DNA of 64,000 nt, from positions 744,001-808,000 of the forward strand of contig JAJSPD010000006.1 in NCBI GenBank assembly GCA_021307315.1. Direction: 5' to 3'. The number at the start of each line of letters is the position of its first letter. Position 1 is the first letter of the stretch. The position numbers and the translations under genes are program-made. The notes below the pieces were generated by a model. It saw only the letters and a list, made by a program, of their open reading frames with translations. It did no database searches and had not been told where the DNA came from. Below are positions 1 through 11,511 of the stretch, piece after piece. Source of the DNA: Bisporella sp. PMI_857. Lineage: Eukaryota > Ascomycota > Leotiomycetes > Helotiales > Helotiaceae.

Positions 1-358
1 GACTGAATTCCGAGCAAAGCCACCCTTCTTCCGTGCGCTCATACTGCCCAGCCTCTGCTGTCTTATTCTGCAGGACAGGTCACATATACTCGACTTCCCC
101 AGTCACGATCTTGACTCCACCTTCTCAACTTTTGGAGATGATGAATCGTCACACTTGACACGTTCCTTTCTCATCTCTCTTTTCCTTTCTTCAACTTCGA
201 TTCTTTACACGGCTGGCTCGTGGCATTCTCATCTGGGCTGGGCTTATTAATTAGCAATTGTTGAGATAGCATTTCCTCCCTGGTCTCTAGGAGCGTCATT
301 GTATGCTCCAACCTTGAAGAATTGTGGCGGCATATAAGGAACGGCCATAATTTGGCAA
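1..358. other. 5' flank, no gene resolved
   Basis: This stretch holds CT-rich sequence (about 150-210) and no convincing coding exon. It probably contains the promoter and perhaps a first exon with a signal peptide for the plus-strand gene that follows, but I could not identify one. Confidence 0.3.
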
Positions 359-2561
359 ATGATGAACATCATAATGGCTCCTCTGGAACAAATACGAGTG
401 GCACGCTCACTAGATTTGAGACAACGACAAAATTGCATTGACAATCCAATATTAAGGAAACGAGATGGGAAAGACAGCAATGGCAACGGTCGCGGAAGGT
501 CTGGGAATGGCAACGGAACCGAAGGGATGGAAATGGAGGCGGAGGAGGAAATGGAAATTCAGGGGGAGGTGGAAGAGGAGCGGGAGGCGGAGGAGGAGGA
601 GGGGGAGGAAGTGGAGGAAAAGGAAGTGGAGGTGGAGGTGGACGAGGAAGTGGTGGTAGTGCAGTGGTAGTGGTGGTGGTGGTGGTGGTGGTGATAGAAC
701 GAACGCGAAAGATACAACAGAGAAGACTGGAAACGAGAACGGCAATGACAGTCAAGGGAATGGTGATGGAAACGGAAACGGCAATAGCAATGGAAATGGA
801 AATGGAAATAATCGAAGTGGAGGAGGTGGTGGTGGCAACAGGGAGAATGGCAATGGTAATAACGGAAATAACAATAGACCACCAGACTCTACGCCAGCAG
901 AGGCGCCTCCAGAAAGCACTGTTGCGCCGCCAGTTGCTGAAAGTACCGTTGCACCACCTCCGCCTCCCGCTACGTCCACTATCATGAATACAATCAACAC
1001 AACATCGGTAATAATGGTCACTTCGACTACAGGCGTCCCAGCGGCACCTTTAGATCCGGTAGGTTTTCCGATGTTATGTATGAACTTTTCTAACGGAGCA
1101 GGCTCCAACTTCGTCAGATATACCACAGCCGGTGCCAGCTACTACGACTCCTATTCCAGAGCCTACCCTATCTTCAGAACCTACTCCATTTATTACTCCA
1201 TCAGATGAATCAACCCAGCCTAGAAAAGGGGTGGAACCGAACTCAGACACACTACTTGTGCCTACAGCAGTCCCTGTGGCTGAACCAGTCACCACGCCTA
1301 TTACGGATACCGAAATACCGAACGATAAGTCTGGCTCGTCGTCGATACCGACGATACTACTCCCAGAAACAGTCCTTGGGTCTGGCCTCGGGCCTGCTGC
1401 TACGACTTCGGTGGCGCTTCCGGCACAAAATGAATCTCCTAGTAAAGGAGACAGCTCGATGACACCACTTGCTCAAAACCTTTTAATAGCAGCTGAACCA
1501 TCTATGTCTTTTTATATATCAATAAACTCAAAGCTAACACACGCTTAGGAGCGTTGATCATCTTTATGACGGCAATTTACGTCATTGCAAGAATTAAAAA
1601 GATAGATCTTTTTGCCTTTTTCCGCAATCGGGAGTTTCGGAGAGGTGGTGATCGAGGATGGTATGGTTGGCGTAGCAAACTCACGCCATACTATCCAAGT
1701 TCTGCTTCTTTCACTTCTTTCACTTACGTATCTGACGAAAAGCCAATCCTCCCATCCCCACAGCCTATAGCCACAACGATACCCACGGCTACAGCACTGT
1801 CGCCCGTTTCGCCCGTTTCACCAATGTCGGTCGTGTTTCCTGTGCTTCACGTGGTCAATCCTGAAGCGCATCTCTCTCAGAACCCAGTTCCTCCACAAGA
1901 TGTAGCATTCAGTCCACAGCGAAACCCGGCGCCTTTCGCGGTTTCTGCTGCCTCAAAAAGGCAAGAACAGAATCCACCAAGTGCTGATGCAACATATCCC
2001 GCCGCCCAGAAGTTTATGAATAACAACATGTACCAACTAAATCTGGAGAATTATAGTAACACGTACAACACGAATACAACATTCACATCGTCGAATGCTT
2101 ATGACCCTGCACAGAGGGAGGTCAATCACCTAAGTTATTTATCATCTCTGTCGTCTGGTTTCGGAGACGGCCAGATTCTTATTCCAAGGGCGACAACTGA
2201 ACTGGATGACCCCACCGGCTCCGCCGGTGACCAGTCACGAAAGTTCTCATGGGTTAGCTCATCACGGATGCGAGATAGGGATACGACGTACACAACTGCC
2301 TCAGTAGAATCGACCCCACATTTCCGAACGGTCAACTCTTGGGTGGCCCAGCAAGCTGGCCGAGCAGAAAGGCACCAGCAGGTTAATACCGACGTTCCAG
2401 CCGTGCCAGATATTCCTTTGCCACTAAAAATTAATAGTGATCATCAACGAAATTTGAGTGAGATGACCGCATTCAAGCAGCATCCAGGGAACGAAATTGA
2501 GCTCCAGAAAGGGAAAAGAATCCCTAGCGAGATCTTGGATAAGAAAACGGGCATTAATTAA
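359..2561 (+). CDS. Gly/Asn-rich single-pass membrane protein, frame-disrupted
   Basis: Unknown function. The visible order is a Gly/Asn-rich tract (about 474-885), a Pro/Thr/Ser-rich stretch, one membrane segment, then a basic stop-transfer region (RIKK) and a 300-residue tail rich in Ser/Pro/Asn. An intron at 1059-1128 (GTAGGT to CACAG) joins two reading frames in phase 0. A second intron ending at 1548 is needed to build the membrane helix: the hydrophobic half before it (PLAQNLLIA) and the half after it (ALIIFMTAIYVIA) fit in phase 1 if the exon ends at 1492. The bases there are CT instead of GT. GTAAAG at 1442 is a weaker alternative donor that would delete half the helix. The Gly/Asn tract runs through three frames (breaks near 525 and 655-665), so the start and N-terminus are unresolved. 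The architecture resembles fungal cell-wall or surface sensors, which is inference only. Confidence 0.5.
474..885 (+). repeat. GGN/GGT and GGNAAY low-complexity coding tract
   Basis: The tract alternates poly-Gly (GGA/GGT) and Gly-Asn (GGNAAY) codons, including a run of GGT near 664-693. Read as protein it gives Gly/Asn-rich sequence, but in a different frame in each third: frame of 359 up to about 525, a second frame up to about 655, and a third from about 665 onward. Replication slippage or read errors in such repeats would produce this. Confidence 0.7.
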
Positions 2562-3334
2562 TGGTGGGCAGAGGTGTTTTTTGTTGTGTATATAGAATAT
2601 ATTCTTTGGGCCTGGTGCTCATTCACTTGGGGAGAGGAGGAGAGTATTGGCATAGCGTGATGAGTCTACGGCCGCGAATATTGTTAATACCTAGTGGGCC
2701 TGCCTGCGATGAAGATAATCTATAGGTGTTCAAGCAAATGCAAATAGTATACTTGATGGAAGCAGATTCTTGGTTAGCTCACAATGGCTTATATTATTTA
2801 AAAACTGGTCAACTACCAAGAACCTCAATCAACTGAAGTCTCTATATAACGAAAGATAATTGAGTCTCTTGGCCCCCTTGGTCTATGTTAGATATGGGGA
2901 TACGATATTGTATTTTAATTAAGACAACTCCATTGGAAAACTTCTACTGTACTCAACAGTTAAGACATGAAACCTTCCAAATATGCACATGCCATGCTCA
3001 AGGTAAGGGCCATGGGCTCAGTAGTGATTATTCCACATCTCCATATATGCTGAATGACGCCTCGCTTATTTTCAGGGGAGATCTAGGTTACTATCGATAA
3101 GATGCCGACCAACCCGATTCGCCTACGCTTAGCCAAATATAGCACAGTGATTCAGTTCAAGCTCAGCCTCAGTTGAATCGTCAGTCAGCCCCACGAAGCA
3201 AGACCAGCTGCGCAAGCTATAACAATGAGTTGAAGTTCCATTATGATTAACGGTTTTCTCCCCACAAACCGACATAGCTTCAAGTCAAAAACGGCTTTCA
3301 GCAACTGTTACCGATACGTCAGGTCACAAGCATA
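2562..3334. other. Intergenic, AT-rich
   Basis: This lies between two plus-strand genes and should hold the 3' UTR of the first and the promoter of the second. I see no coding exon, RNA gene or repeat. Confidence 0.4.
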
Positions 3335-4968
3335 ATGCTCGACGAGAATCTGCCAACCTTCTACACGAAGCCTTCCTCAGACAATCCGCTTTCCAGCACT
3401 TTATTCCTCTCTGAGAATGGCAATGAGCTTCAGCCGGAGTATACGCTGTGAGTATTCATTCACTAGAGCTTTCAAATGATTATCTGTTTCGACGCAGGCT
3501 CCTTTTTTTATAAAAAAAAAAAAGAAAAAGAAAAAGAAACACATTCTAACTAGTATATAGATGGCGTCCTGACCCACAGCTTCCAGCATCAAACAACTGC
3601 TATGGCCTAGCAATATTTGACTCCCATAACCCGGATGTGTTGTATGCAGAGGTAAATGTGCGGCCAGAATGGACTCAACCTACATTATCACAGGCGGAGA
3701 TACGGGCACAGAACGGTGTTCCCCCCCCTCCTGTACCCATCGTCCCAACACAATTTACGATTCAATTGTATAACCCCGATATGCAAGTTATCATAAGACA
3801 GATTCCAGGGACATGGAAAGACTCAGCGTATTGGGAGTTTGACATGCCTCAGAGCAGTTTTAGACAACCGTCTGCTTCAGCGCTAGACCGAAGCAAGGAC
3901 GACCCCGCTGCTTCAGATATAACACCAAAGGTCCATTTCAAATGGCGAAAAGACGGTAAATTATCAAAGGATATATCATGTTACCTGTCGGGGCAAGCGA
4001 TAGAGGGAAGGAAGAACAAAGAGCCCGATATTCCGGTAGCGATGTATAAGGATGGGAGGGCCCTTACAATCTACCAACCTAATATGCATCGAGTAGATGT
4101 TGAGGATACGAAAGGGCTAGAAGTTGTTTTCTTACTGGGTGCTGCAGTCATTAAGGATATTTTTTTCAATCCTAATCGGGAAATGTTCAATATCAGCTCG
4201 CCGACTACCACTACTTCAAGGAGGAAGAATAGCGGACCGGTGATCGCACCGGTAAAAGTTAGTAGCCCAGTCGCAATGTCAGGAGCCATTTTTTCTGCGC
4301 CATCGCCGTCCTCAAGAGTTCCATCTTCTCAGATTCCTCAAAATACTTACGGGCCTCCTCAGCCTCAGCAGACACATTATCAACAAGCAGCGCCACCAGC
4401 AACAGACCCTCAAAAGCAGTGGGAGATCGATGCAGAAACAGCAAGACTTAAAGTTCTTGTTGAGAAAGAACAAAAAGAACGGGAGAAGCGGGATCGGGAA
4501 GAACAAAAGCGAATCAAAAAGATGCTCGAAGCCGAGGAGAAAGAGCGTAAGCGCCGCGAGGCAGAAGTTGCAAAAGAGACCGAACGGCTAAGGAAGCAGT
4601 ATGGTGTTCCTGGGAGCTCGGCAGGACCGCGCGTACAATTCGCCCCCTCGACGCCCCCTCGGCCTCAACCCCTACCTCAGATACAGCAGCCAAACTATCA
4701 AGCTTCGGCCTGGGGACGACCACAGATGCCACAGCACCATAGCGCACCGAATTCACGGCCCACACCTGCACCTAGGCCGTTGAGCACGCCGTCGGGACCG
4801 CCGAATTCTTCCGTGATGCCTAATGCAAGTCTAAGTACCTGGCTACAGAGGCCTCAGAAGAATTCAGGACCATATTTACAGGCGCCTGGCTCAGGGACTG
4901 CGAGCTCTAGTGGATTTTTTGGATTGGGCGGGAAGAAATTGGAGAAAAAACGGAGTGTTTTCTTTTAA
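3335..4968 (+). CDS. Conserved ascomycete coiled-coil protein
   Basis: Function unknown; the sequence pattern is familiar to me from uncharacterised ascomycete proteins. Exon 1 is 3335-3447 (starts MLDENLPTFYTKP), the intron is 3448-3560 (GTGAGT ... TTCTAAC ... TATAG), and exon 2 is 3561-4968, giving about 506 residues with one clean frame. The N-terminal half is a folded-looking domain with conserved-type blocks (NCYGLAIFDSHNPDVLYAEV, VRPEWTQPTLSQAEIRAQ, FKWRKDGKLSKDISCYLSG, EVVFLLGAAVIKDIFF). The middle is Pro/Gln-rich. Roughly residues 300-350 form a strongly charged coiled coil of Lys/Glu/Arg, and the C-terminus ends in a Gly-rich patch and KKLEKKRSVFF. There is no signal peptide or membrane segment. 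The intron contains an A/AAG-rich tract. This is one of the few multi-exon genes here without a frame break. Confidence 0.8.
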
Positions 4969-5424
4969 TGATACCACATTGATTTAAATGGGAGATTGGA
5001 AATCGAATCCCAGGATACAGGAGCATCACGGCTGGTTAGGAATAAAATGATTTTAGTTTAATGACACCTAAACGATGAACAATGTTCAGTATGTTATCAA
5101 GTTACCTCAGTCAGGTATGCAAGACGCTTAATGTTACCAATAGATGTAATGTCTGGGACTTTATGTATCGTTCTCACGACCGAGTTAACGAAGAATTATT
5201 GTTCTGGGTGCCTTTCTCATTGTGCCCATTCTGCTTCCTCAATCTGCTCGTGTCAAAATACTCCTCCATGTAAAGAAGAAGCTCGCTTCCGATAACCTAG
5301 ACCTGGTTTCAACAACATAGAAAGTCTCTTGGAAGCCTAGCACTACCATTCGTGTCTTATTCCGAATCCTAAACCCAGAAAGACGGAAAAATCCATTTCT
5401 CTCAAAAGTGTTGAATAGATGTTT
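4969..5424. other. Intergenic between convergent genes
   Basis: This AT-rich stretch lies between the 3' end of a plus-strand gene and the 3' end of a minus-strand locus. Nothing else is recognised. Confidence 0.4.
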
Positions 5425-6070
5425 TTAGGTCTCGTCGTTGCGAAGGATTCCCCGCAACGATATCGGCCGCTCTTCATCATCTTCCGCCAGATACGTTTCC
5501 ACGTATGAATAATTGGGGCTCACCGATCTGATATTCGGTAATTCCAAAAGCGAAGATAGCTTCAGAGCAGCCAGGCTCTCTCGATCTGGCACCAACCACC
5601 CAGACACGGTCCTTACATTCCCATCGAATCCATAGACATATAACAACAGCACCATCTCAGAACTCTATAACGGCTACCTCCTGCGATTTTTTCTCTTCTC
5701 GACCGTCAAGCCAAACAAGCATTTTCGAAGAACAGCATCTCTAAGGATGAGAAAAGGCACGACCATCCGCATCCCTCCCCCCCGCCATCTGCAACTCAAA
5801 ACACGACACGGACCCTGAATCCACAAGCTCATAGCGCACCCCTCGAGGCTTCCGGGCGTACTGCTGGAGCTTCGGCATATTCGTCGTTCGCCGATATTTG
5901 AAGCGCGGGTTCTCGATGTGCGATGGCTTGGGTGCACGGCATGCACAAGCTGATGGATGCACGTTGATAGCGCGATGAGTCTGCAGATGATGGATTAGAA
6001 GCTTGTCAGATATCAGACCTGATTTTGGATGTACCAAAATGTCTTGCATATTAAGAGTGGGCTCCCGCAC
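5425..6070 (-). CDS. Hypothetical small protein locus
   Basis: Not recognised. Two open segments on the minus strand look protein-like: an upstream one (6070 to about 5741, starting MREPTLNMQDILVHPKSG, with a Cys/His/Arg-rich middle) and a downstream one (5655-5425) with an ordered, hydrophobic-then-acidic sequence (YVYGFDGNVRTVSGWLVPD, then SYVETYLAEDDEERP). The stretch between them also has protein-like sequence (VVPFLILRDAVLRKCLFGL) in a third frame after a run of seven G/C bases. It is either one gene with an intron and a homopolymer frame error, or chance open frames. I could not find an intron that joins the pieces cleanly. Confidence 0.3.
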
Positions 6071-6376
6071 TGGACTTGACAGTTGAAGGACTTGGTTAGA
6101 ATAGGAGCCTTGGCAAAATATAATGTCATGTTGTAACTATACTTATTGTTTTAGACAGCACTGTAGAGAAGGCCCATTGCGCCACATGCCTTAGCCCATG
6201 GGAGAGAGACTCGCCAAACAAAAGCTAGACATGGACTCAGGGGGCTGTCAGGATATCAATATTTCAGGGGTCATGGGCATATACCAAGTTCTTCTTTCCA
6301 TACAGCTGTCTCTTAGTCTAATTAAATAAAGGGCGACATGCTGCCAATATACAATTCTTAGGTTCAACCATGAGAG

Positions 6377-7906
6377 TTAGAACTTGAATGCGAGTCCACT
6401 TGGCTTCAGCAATGTGCTCTGTTCTTCCTTCTCTGACGTCCAGATCCACTTTCTTGCTACAAACATTGCTTTTGCGCTGACCACACCATTACCAGTATGA
6501 ACATGGTTTCGCTGGTGCTCAGAAGGATAGTTGAAGGTGTTCTTAATATCGTCGATACTCTCATTGCCAACCATGAATGCCGGCTTGCTAATTTCACTTT
6601 GGGAGGCACGCTTGACCCAGCTCTCCTGTGCCCGGTCCACTTTCCAGTTTTTGAGTTGGATCGCGGCGTTTGTTTCGAAGCCGTGTTGAATTATTTCAAG
6701 ATGGGCATAATTGTCACGCGAGGCCCACAATGCTTATGATTTTGGTCGACTTGGTGCTCAGGCCAAGCCCGCAGTGTGCCAATCAGCTCGTCAATGCTCC
6801 CATCGTATGTTCTTGGCTCGAAATGGTCGAGATCATCAGGGGAGACAGCTTGAAAGGGTACTAAGCTCAGAAGCGCCTTCCGCGTGAGAAATTTTACCAT
6901 CTCTCCGAGCTGGAAAGAGTCACAAGCAGGGCTGCTGTCGTAGCCGAATCTGCATTGACGTTTACGGGACGTGTAGAGGCTGAGAAAGTGTACGAGAACG
7001 CTTTGGATGGTACGAAGGATACATGAAGGCATTGAATGATTAGCTAAAATTTGTTAGGCTAATAGATTTGAGGAGAGGCGAGGAATTACATTCAATACCA
7101 CCTGGAAGGTCATACCATAATGTAGATGCGGCTGCAGAAAGTTCTTCTCCGGAGCCGGCCTTCCATTGAGAATTTCTCTGAATCAGCTCTCTAGTCACTT
7201 CAGCAAATCTCTGGAACTGATTCGTATAGTAGTAGATCAGACATGTTTTTCGCAGGACTTCCTCGCTACCGGACACCGGGTATTTGAATTTGACGAAAGT
7301 GGATAGCGTAGTGAGGGGAGGGCATAGAAAACCAAATCTATCAGCGAGTGCGATCAGTACGGCTAGATAAGTAAGGGAGATCGGACGGAAAATAGGCGCT
7401 AAATTATGAATTATGCGCATCATATCCCCAAATACATGTTCACGTCCCATTGTCCTTGTTGCCTCGTCATCGTCCTCAATCTCAACTTGTGGGAGCTGAG
7501 ATGCTTCAAGCTCAGCTGGCTCAAGACCTTTCGCTGCTACTTCAGCAAATGCTTTCTTTATATTTTCGCCTTCCCCAAAGTTTCCTCCTAGTAAGACGCT
7601 AAAGTATTTCGATTTGTCCGTAAGCGCCTTCCAATCAACTCGAAATAGGACCCGCGTATATAAGGTATCTACTTTTGCGGCGTGGAACTTGGTAGAGGCC
7701 TCAGAAAGGACCGATCTCCTACAAGCAGAGGTATCTTTGAACAAGACATTGAGAAGAATATCCCCTTTTGGTTGAATGATAACGAGATCGTGAGTTGTGC
7801 CGTCGGAGAGTGTGATAGATGTGTGCACAGGGGCGGGAAACGCTGGCGCGGAAATCGATTTTTGAGCAGTTACTCTTGGCCGAGCCTCGTGTGATTTAGG
7901 AGGCAT
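6377..7906 (-). CDS. BTB/POZ-domain protein, frame break near 6691
   Basis: A fungal BTB-type protein, probably an adaptor or protein-interaction factor (role inferred from family only). The start MPPKSHEARPRV is followed by a BTB-like fold at about residues 28-115 (ITLSDGTTHDLVIIQPKGD ... FHAAKVDTLYTRVLFRVDWKALTDKSKYF). A longer helical region typical of fungal BTB proteins follows (SLTYLAVLIALADRFGFLCPP; LRKTCLIYYYTNQFQRFAEV). An intron at 7044-7089 (GTAATT ... CCTAAC ... TTTTAG) joins in phase 1. Near 6691 the frame ends (HCGPRVTIMPILK, then stop), while a different frame continues with plausible sequence (IQHGFETNAAIQLKNW, then ESWVKRA) to a stop at 6377. One missing base would join them. 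Confidence 0.65.
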
Positions 7907-9842
7907 AACTTCAATATTTCGCAGGTCCCAAATATAACATGCGAAGATTCCAGGATATGCATTGAGTCTGATCTTGCTTGGAAGGTAGATTTCCGATCTA
8001 GCGGGTGTGAGTGAACAGAGTTAGTGCCTTGGGCCCACGAGGCACTAGTTAATGGTAGATATGTTCCGAAATAAAGACACAATTTCTTCACGGGTACGGC
8101 CAAGCCATTGCGAACCTCTCAGAGCAATGCTGATCGTTGTATAGCGATTGTGAAGAGATATACTCTTTTACGCTGTACTGGACGTTCCACACTCGAAATT
8201 CAGTGGGGCAGATGCATCACTAGTTGTCTTGGCGTTTTCTGGGCAAACTGCTAAAATTGACGACAGGTTGCATACTAAGTACAGCCTCTGAAGTTAAAAG
8301 TTTCAACCAGTGTATGTTCTATCCATTGTTGTTATATGAAAGTGACTCGATATTGATTATCCATATACTTATAATATATGTTTTTACATCTTGCTGTATG
8401 TATTCATTATTGGATGGGGCTTCAAAGACTACCAGATTTTAATGCTGTTTATGGTGGGAATACAAAGGCAGCAACATCTGCAATTGCAAGACATTATTTC
8501 TTACCTAAGACGTTCTCGCAATTCTCATGCGCCAGTTCCTACGCTTAGGACTTACCCAACAAAAAGAACAGCCCGTGTTTCTTGTTTGTCGGTTGCTTCA
8601 AGTGGTAGCATTGCAGTCTTCTTATATGCGCATAGCATTCATACTAGTCTTTGTATATTTCCGGCCTAGAACAACATAGCAAATATAGACTTGAGCAGTT
8701 TGCAGTTGCGACAGGCCTATAACAGGAGTAGCAGCGAGGAAGCGGACTATCAAACAAGTATCTGGTTGCTTTCTCTTACTCTCACAACTCGACTTGTGGT
8801 TCTTTGCATATCTAACCGTGTTTGATCCTGTATAAACTCGGATACATCATGATTCTTCTTCAGTTGCAGCATGGCTATTCAGTCACGAATTGGTCACGAA
8901 GCTATATACTTGATTCATGCACTCATGACTTGACTGAATGTTTGACTCGGATATTGACCGACATCAGAAACTCTTTTTTCTCACGGTCTTAAAGTCTTGT
9001 AAGTCAGGTACCAGCCATTACTGAGATGCTCAACAAACTACGGAGATAGATCTGCGTGGTTTCAGACATTCTTAATTAGAACTTTCAGATATTTCTTCCA
9101 TGATTTAGATCACGTATTATTATGCTTTTGCTACATATTCAACAATGGAGAAAGGCATAAATCTGTTGCATAGCTTAATGTTGTTCAAGAACAACTTGTA
9201 GAAGATTCAAATAATCTGCCAATGGAGATACTGAAGGAATATTCGATCTGGTTGTTACCAAACTTCATGCTAGGCGCACAATACTATTTTCCAGGGGCCG
9301 TATACAACAATGCCATGCCAGGACAGCAACAATTACTATTGATATTATCTAGAGCCTATCTTTACTATTCTCTAACTTTCCTGTACAATCGGATGACCAA
9401 TTGTGAGTTGTTATCGTTGCCTGTCGATTTTCACTAAGACACTGTGTCGCTATCGTTGCCGCTAAGTTTGTTGCCCCAGTCGCGTCTAAATAATATCAAC
9501 AATAATTAATTATTTGCAAACTTTAAATATTTCTCAAAATTCACTCCTACATCAACTCTTCGTTGCAAGCACGCACTACTCATTTGAGCTGTCGTTTGCC
9601 TGTGTACAAGGTACGTAATGCCTTTCTCTTTTAATTCTCTAAACGCGCCATTTGGTATCGGTCTGTTTCACAGACAAAGCGGCCAGGCGATTTTACAACA
9701 GCTCAGTCTTTCCCTTCAAGAACACATGGAAATTTCAATAACCTATACCTGCTTATACGTTTTTATTGTTAGAAACCAAGATCAGCTCACTATCGGCAAC
9801 CTTCCACAAGCTACCAGGGAAACTATTAGGAAGACTGCAAAC
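7907..9842. other. Gene-free AT-rich stretch
   Basis: Only short, compositionally random open frames occur here. I see no intron-bounded exon, tRNA or clear repeat. The last few hundred bases are probably the promoter and leader of the membrane-protein gene starting at 9843. Confidence 0.4.
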
Positions 9843-11061
9843 ATGGCTGTCGTGGAGCATTCCGCATTTTCGTTCAACTTTGTATTAGTATTGCTTGGTA
9901 TGGAACTCGCTGGTCAGTAATAAATGCCTCTCTGATATTATTTTATAGTTTGTGTCGGCGTCGCCCTTGGCGATGTTGCCTCTGCCTTGCTCACCAAACC
10001 CTTTGGCTGTGGCACCTTCAATAATGGTTTAACTCCTCTTACATGCGCCAGCACATATGCATCTCTCAATGCTATCCCAACTGCTCATTCGGTAGGTTGT
10101 TACTCTTAGCAGGTATGAAATTATGACTGACTTTTAGACTCCTGCTACTGTCACCATCACCAAAACCGGCACTGCCACAAGCACTCTCACCTTGTACCTC
10201 TCCGAGATTGATTCATTCGCTAATGTATCCTCGATCATCTCATCTCCGCCTCCCATCACTTCAACAACCACAACCAACTTGTCTCCGATCACAACAGTCC
10301 CAAGCAGCTTGACTACCTTGACTAGGTCAACCGCCAACGGACTTTGCCTCTGGGCTAAACAAAACGTTCTCACACCCTGCACTGAACAAGTCGAAGGCAC
10401 CGCAGCCCCCAAGAAATCTCACGCAAACTCTGCAATGCAAAATGTGATTGGCATAGTGTATAAGAGGGTATGCAAGACTACAGCCGGCGTTCGTGAATTG
10501 ATAAAGAACAGCATTGACGACGTACGCTCCTGGTTTGGCTTCCTCCTTGTATTTTCTATTTGTATTGCTCTCTGGGTCTTCCGCGTTATTCACAACCGAC
10601 CTCGCTTCGAGGGCCTTGGCGGCGACAACTTGCGCATTATCAAGGGTATCCTCGATCAAGAATACTTACCCACTATCGAAAACGATCTGAAAGTTCTCAA
10701 GCTACGTCCTGCCAACCGACCTTCTGCCAACACCTCCGCCACCTTGATCCGCCGCAAGATCGAGAACCTCGAATGGGTTGGCTTGATCGAGCTGTCGGCT
10801 AACGTGTATGATATCCAGCGTGATGTATACGAGAATGTACGCGCCAAGAAGGATAAGATAGTTCGAAAAGGTGTTAGCGAGCAGATGGGAGGGCGTCTTG
10901 CTGAATTGGTTAGGAGAGAACATGCACTTTTCGAGAAGACAAAGTTGATGCATATGGGTATTATTGCGCTGTATGAGGATCTGAAGTTGCTTGACGAAGA
11001 CTTTGAGAAGGAGAATGTTGGCAGTATCACTGAAATTTTTGAGGGCTCTCTTCAACAGTAA
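9843..11061 (+). CDS. Secreted/membrane protein: Ser/Thr ectodomain, one TM, helical cytoplasmic domain
   Basis: Family not recognised. Three exons splice cleanly: 9843-9897, 9949-10091 and 10138-11061, with introns GTATGG...TATAG (51 nt) and GTAGGT...TTTAG (46 nt), giving about 373 residues. The N-terminus is a signal peptide (FNFVLVLLVCVGVALGDVAS). A short Cys-containing segment (CGTFNNGLTPLTCAST) and a Ser/Thr-rich stalk follow. One membrane helix lies near residues 175-195 (WFGFLLVFSICIALWVF). The remaining C-terminal region of about 180 residues is charged and helical (RKIENLEWVGLIELSANVYD; MGGRLAELVRREHALFEKT) and presumably cytoplasmic. The layout resembles surface receptors or sensors that signal through a helical tail, but no known domain is visible. 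It faces the 3' end of YSH1. Confidence 0.75.
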
Positions 11062-11511
11062 ATCATGTCCACTGGCTCGTAGCTAGAGGCAAGGGGGTTG
11101 TGGCAGTTTCAGGGCGTTTGTATGGCGGTATATCAGGAACAATGGAGAATACCTGGGTTGAACTGCTGGCTATGAAATGCACCATAGTTAACAACAAATG
11201 CGGTTTCATGGGGCACACACACAACATAAGGTATTCATTGCCATGACTCCGGGGTGAGTACAGATTGTGACGCCTTGATGTATTGTTCAGTAACCCCTTT
11301 TGTATGAGTTCTTGCCTGATTTTAATATACATTCGCTCACTATAGAACATTCTAGGGTCTGAGAAGGAAACGAAGGTGGTAAACGAAGGTTAGGTATCAT
11401 ATAAAGCCCCCAAAAGTCTTTTGTAACACAGCTTTGCCTCTAAATGTCCCCTTTTTAGTCGTTCTGTAAAATTCATATACTGATACATGGTAATGCATTA
11501 TGTCGGCCCAT
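11062..11511. other. Intergenic between convergent genes
   Basis: This holds the 3' flanks of the membrane-protein gene (+) and YSH1 (-). No further feature is seen. Confidence 0.4.

Noticed and set aside
369..882. Minus-strand Pro/His/Ser-rich open frames
   Set aside because: They are the complement of the Gly/Asn codon repeat and arise from its composition.
8224..8669. Two overlapping open frames in AT-rich DNA
   Set aside because: Hydrophobic, low-information sequence with no signal peptide, intron or conserved block.
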